This document shows, in pieces, positions 30,948 through 32,412 of a DNA stretch of 32,412 nucleotides (positions are counted from its first letter, which is position 1; every line of letters begins with the position of its first letter). The DNA is from Neolentinus lepideus HHB14362 ss-1 (lineage: Eukaryota > Basidiomycota > Agaricomycetes > Gloeophyllales > Gloeophyllaceae), in assembly GCA_001632425.1 (NCBI GenBank), contig KV425655.1, positions 53,833-86,244 of the forward strand. Direction: 5' to 3'. The position numbers and the translations under genes are program-made. The notes beneath the pieces are model-generated. The model ran no database searches. It saw only the letters and a list, made by a program, of their open reading frames with translations, and had not been told where the DNA came from.

Positions 30948-32412
30948 ATGTCTTCGTCCCCTGCTGCCTCTAGCCCCTCGCTCCGCGCCGCTATCCAAGA
31001 AGTGGCTGACGCTCTTGCGCGTCGCGACTTTGAAGAACCCTCTGCGCTATATGCGCTTGCTGGTTTGGTGGTAAGCTAACCCAGGTATTCTTCTCGTTTC
31101 CTAGCGCTAAGGTCTTTGCTAGCCTGTTGATGGTAGCGCGGTGGTGCGCGCTGCGCGGGAATGGGAGTATGCGGCGCTCTGCCTCGAGCTCCTTTCGTCC
31201 TCGGTCATTTCAGAGTTGCGACGACGCTTCCCCAGCCTTCCGTGGTCGCTGGTTGTGATGCCGCCATCGACTGAGGAGCTACCACCATCGGCCGAAGAGG
31301 TACCGCCCGTCGCGGAGGAGGAAGAAGTTGTGGCTCCGGTCACCACTCGCACGTCGAAAGGGAAGGGTAAGGCGAAAGCCGTCGAAGAGTCCCGCCCAGA
31401 GAAGGTACCGCGACTTCGCGGTAAAAGGTTGTCGCAGCAGATAGAGGTGGGGCCGCGCAATGAACGGCCGGTAAGTTCTTCAATCGCCCATCCTTGTTTT
31501 TCCGACGCTGACCCTTGCTTCTGTGCTAGTGCGACCGCTGTGTCGCAAAAGGTTACTCGTGCTACTCGCGTCTTGACGCGAGGCCGGCGACCGCTTGCTA
31601 TTCCTGCAAGCTCTCGCGGAAGGGTTGCTCGCTCTCCGCGGGCGTTGTCTCCAACGCCGAGCGTCTGCGGGTAGATGCGGAGCGCCATTCGGCGCTGTCT
31701 GGATCAAGAGCGCGCGTTCGAAGGACGCGCGTTGAGATTGGTAAGTGTCACCTGTTTCTATCCGCGCTGGCTGTTCTAATCTTTTCTTTGTAGTCGATGA
31801 GGGGGAGAATGCACTTCCCTCGTCGCCTGAGGTAGCGCCGCAGCCGCCGAGCGGGTCTTCGGGCGGTGGTCAGCCGGCGCTGGATACCGCTGCGACCGCT
31901 ACGCAGTCTCGTTCTCGACGTACGGCGCCAACAGTGGATAACGCGGAGGCGGGCCCGTCAAACAGTACTCCAGCTGGAGAGAAAAGACCGCGCGACGACA
32001 CAGAAGGGATGCCGCCTTTCAAACGCATGCGTTTCCAGGTCCCAGGTAAGTCTCGCTATCTCTCGTCGCCACTTGCTTCTGGCTGACTAGGTATCCTAGA
32101 ATTTGGTAGCCAGGTGTTTGACGCCAGCAACCCCTCTCAGCTCCTCGGCGTGGTGGCGTCAATACCAACCCAGCCTCCTCCTCCTCCCTCCGCTCCTTCT
32201 GCGTCTGAGGATCGCTCTCTTCAAGAGCGCGTTACGGCCATGGAGGCGCGCCAAGCGCATCTGGAAGCGCGCATCGGCGCGCTGGAATACAACGGCCAGG
32301 TTTTCCAAGCGTGGGTCGCTGCGCAACAGTACGAGAACCAGGCCTTCCGTCGCGCGCTCGATGCGCAAGCCTCGGATTTTCAGGAGATGGTGGCAGCGCT
32401 AACGCGCACTAT
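30948..32412 (+). CDS. Zn2Cys6-like binuclear cluster protein with coiled coil, partial at 3' end
   Basis: Five exons keep an open frame: 30948-31070, 31123-31470, 31530-31740, 31794-32045 and 32100 to the window edge, all with GT-AG introns of about 50-60 nt. Exon 2 has a helical start (VVRAAREWEYAALCLELL), then a Pro/Glu linker and a KGKGKAKA basic patch. Exon 3 opens with CDRCVAKGYSC, then 11 residues, then CYSCKLSRKGC: CX2CX6CX11CX2CX6C, the spacing of the fungal Zn2Cys6 DNA-binding cluster, although the basic residues are placed differently from classic activators. Exon 4 is disordered and ends with a possible nuclear signal (KRPRDD, FKRMRF). Exon 5 has a proline run and a heptad-like helix (LQERVTAMEARQAHLEARIG). 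By comparison with the copy at 26737, an acidic tail should follow. It could be a DNA-binding regulator or a retroelement accessory/gag-like protein. Confidence 0.7.

Noticed and set aside
31119..31688. Long minus-strand ORF of 189 codons
   Set aside because: It lies opposite exons 2 and 3 of the plus-strand gene and spans its introns. Splice sites and the paralogue at 26737 support the plus strand.

Overview
The window looks like a transposon-dense, gene-poor stretch of a filamentous fungus, most likely a basidiomycete (Agaricomycetes-like). The reasons are short introns (about 50-90 nt) with GTAAG-type donors, a Ty3/gypsy gag-protease remnant of the form common in mushroom genomes, a DDE transposase with the PKFHCELNPIE-type catalytic motif, and no operon-like packing. 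Two base-composition classes alternate. Most of the window is CpG-poor, with former CGN codons read as TGN/CAN and CGA turned into TGA. A few segments (terminal-repeat copies A, C, D, F, G, H and the gene at 30948-32412) are CpG-rich and look young. This is what RIP-like or 5-methylcytosine decay would leave in older insertions.

Layout. 1-195: right end of a repeat element, inserted in a copia-type gag fragment (196-402, minus). 1480-8660: three decayed multi-exon genes: an unknown cysteine/proline-rich gene (minus, 1480-4543), a BAH-PHD chromatin-reader gene (plus, 4795-6181, frame closed except for one TGA) and an unknown gene (minus, about 6900-8660). The first two share a 251-bp divergent promoter. 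9246-19066: a mosaic of related foldback (palindromic) elements broken by 1.1-1.4 kb TG...CA terminal-repeat (solo-LTR-like) insertions A, B, H, C and D. 19145-23520: a protein fragment and a Ty3/gypsy gag-protease pseudogene, itself split by a 712-bp solo LTR with a perfect 5-bp target duplication. 23521-26722: a 3.2-kb palindrome with near-identical arms. 26737-28198: a decayed copy of a Zn2Cys6-like/coiled-coil gene. 28242-30861: a nested stack (LTR E, Tc1/mariner-like element, LTR F, LTR G). 30948-32412: a clean, CpG-rich copy of the Zn2Cys6-like gene, running off the window.

The most notable points are: (i) a terminal-repeat family whose readable 4-bp target duplications are mostly of the form NCGN, including two back-to-back insertions in one CCGG whose empty site is preserved at positions 49-52; (ii) a pair of genes encoding an exact CX2CX6CX11CX2CX6C cluster, one decayed by CpG transitions and one open, each next to that repeat family; (iii) a BAH-PHD gene in a decayed gene trio within transposon territory; (iv) palindromes whose arms are homogenised although their sequence looks old. 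No structural RNA genes or CRISPR arrays were seen.
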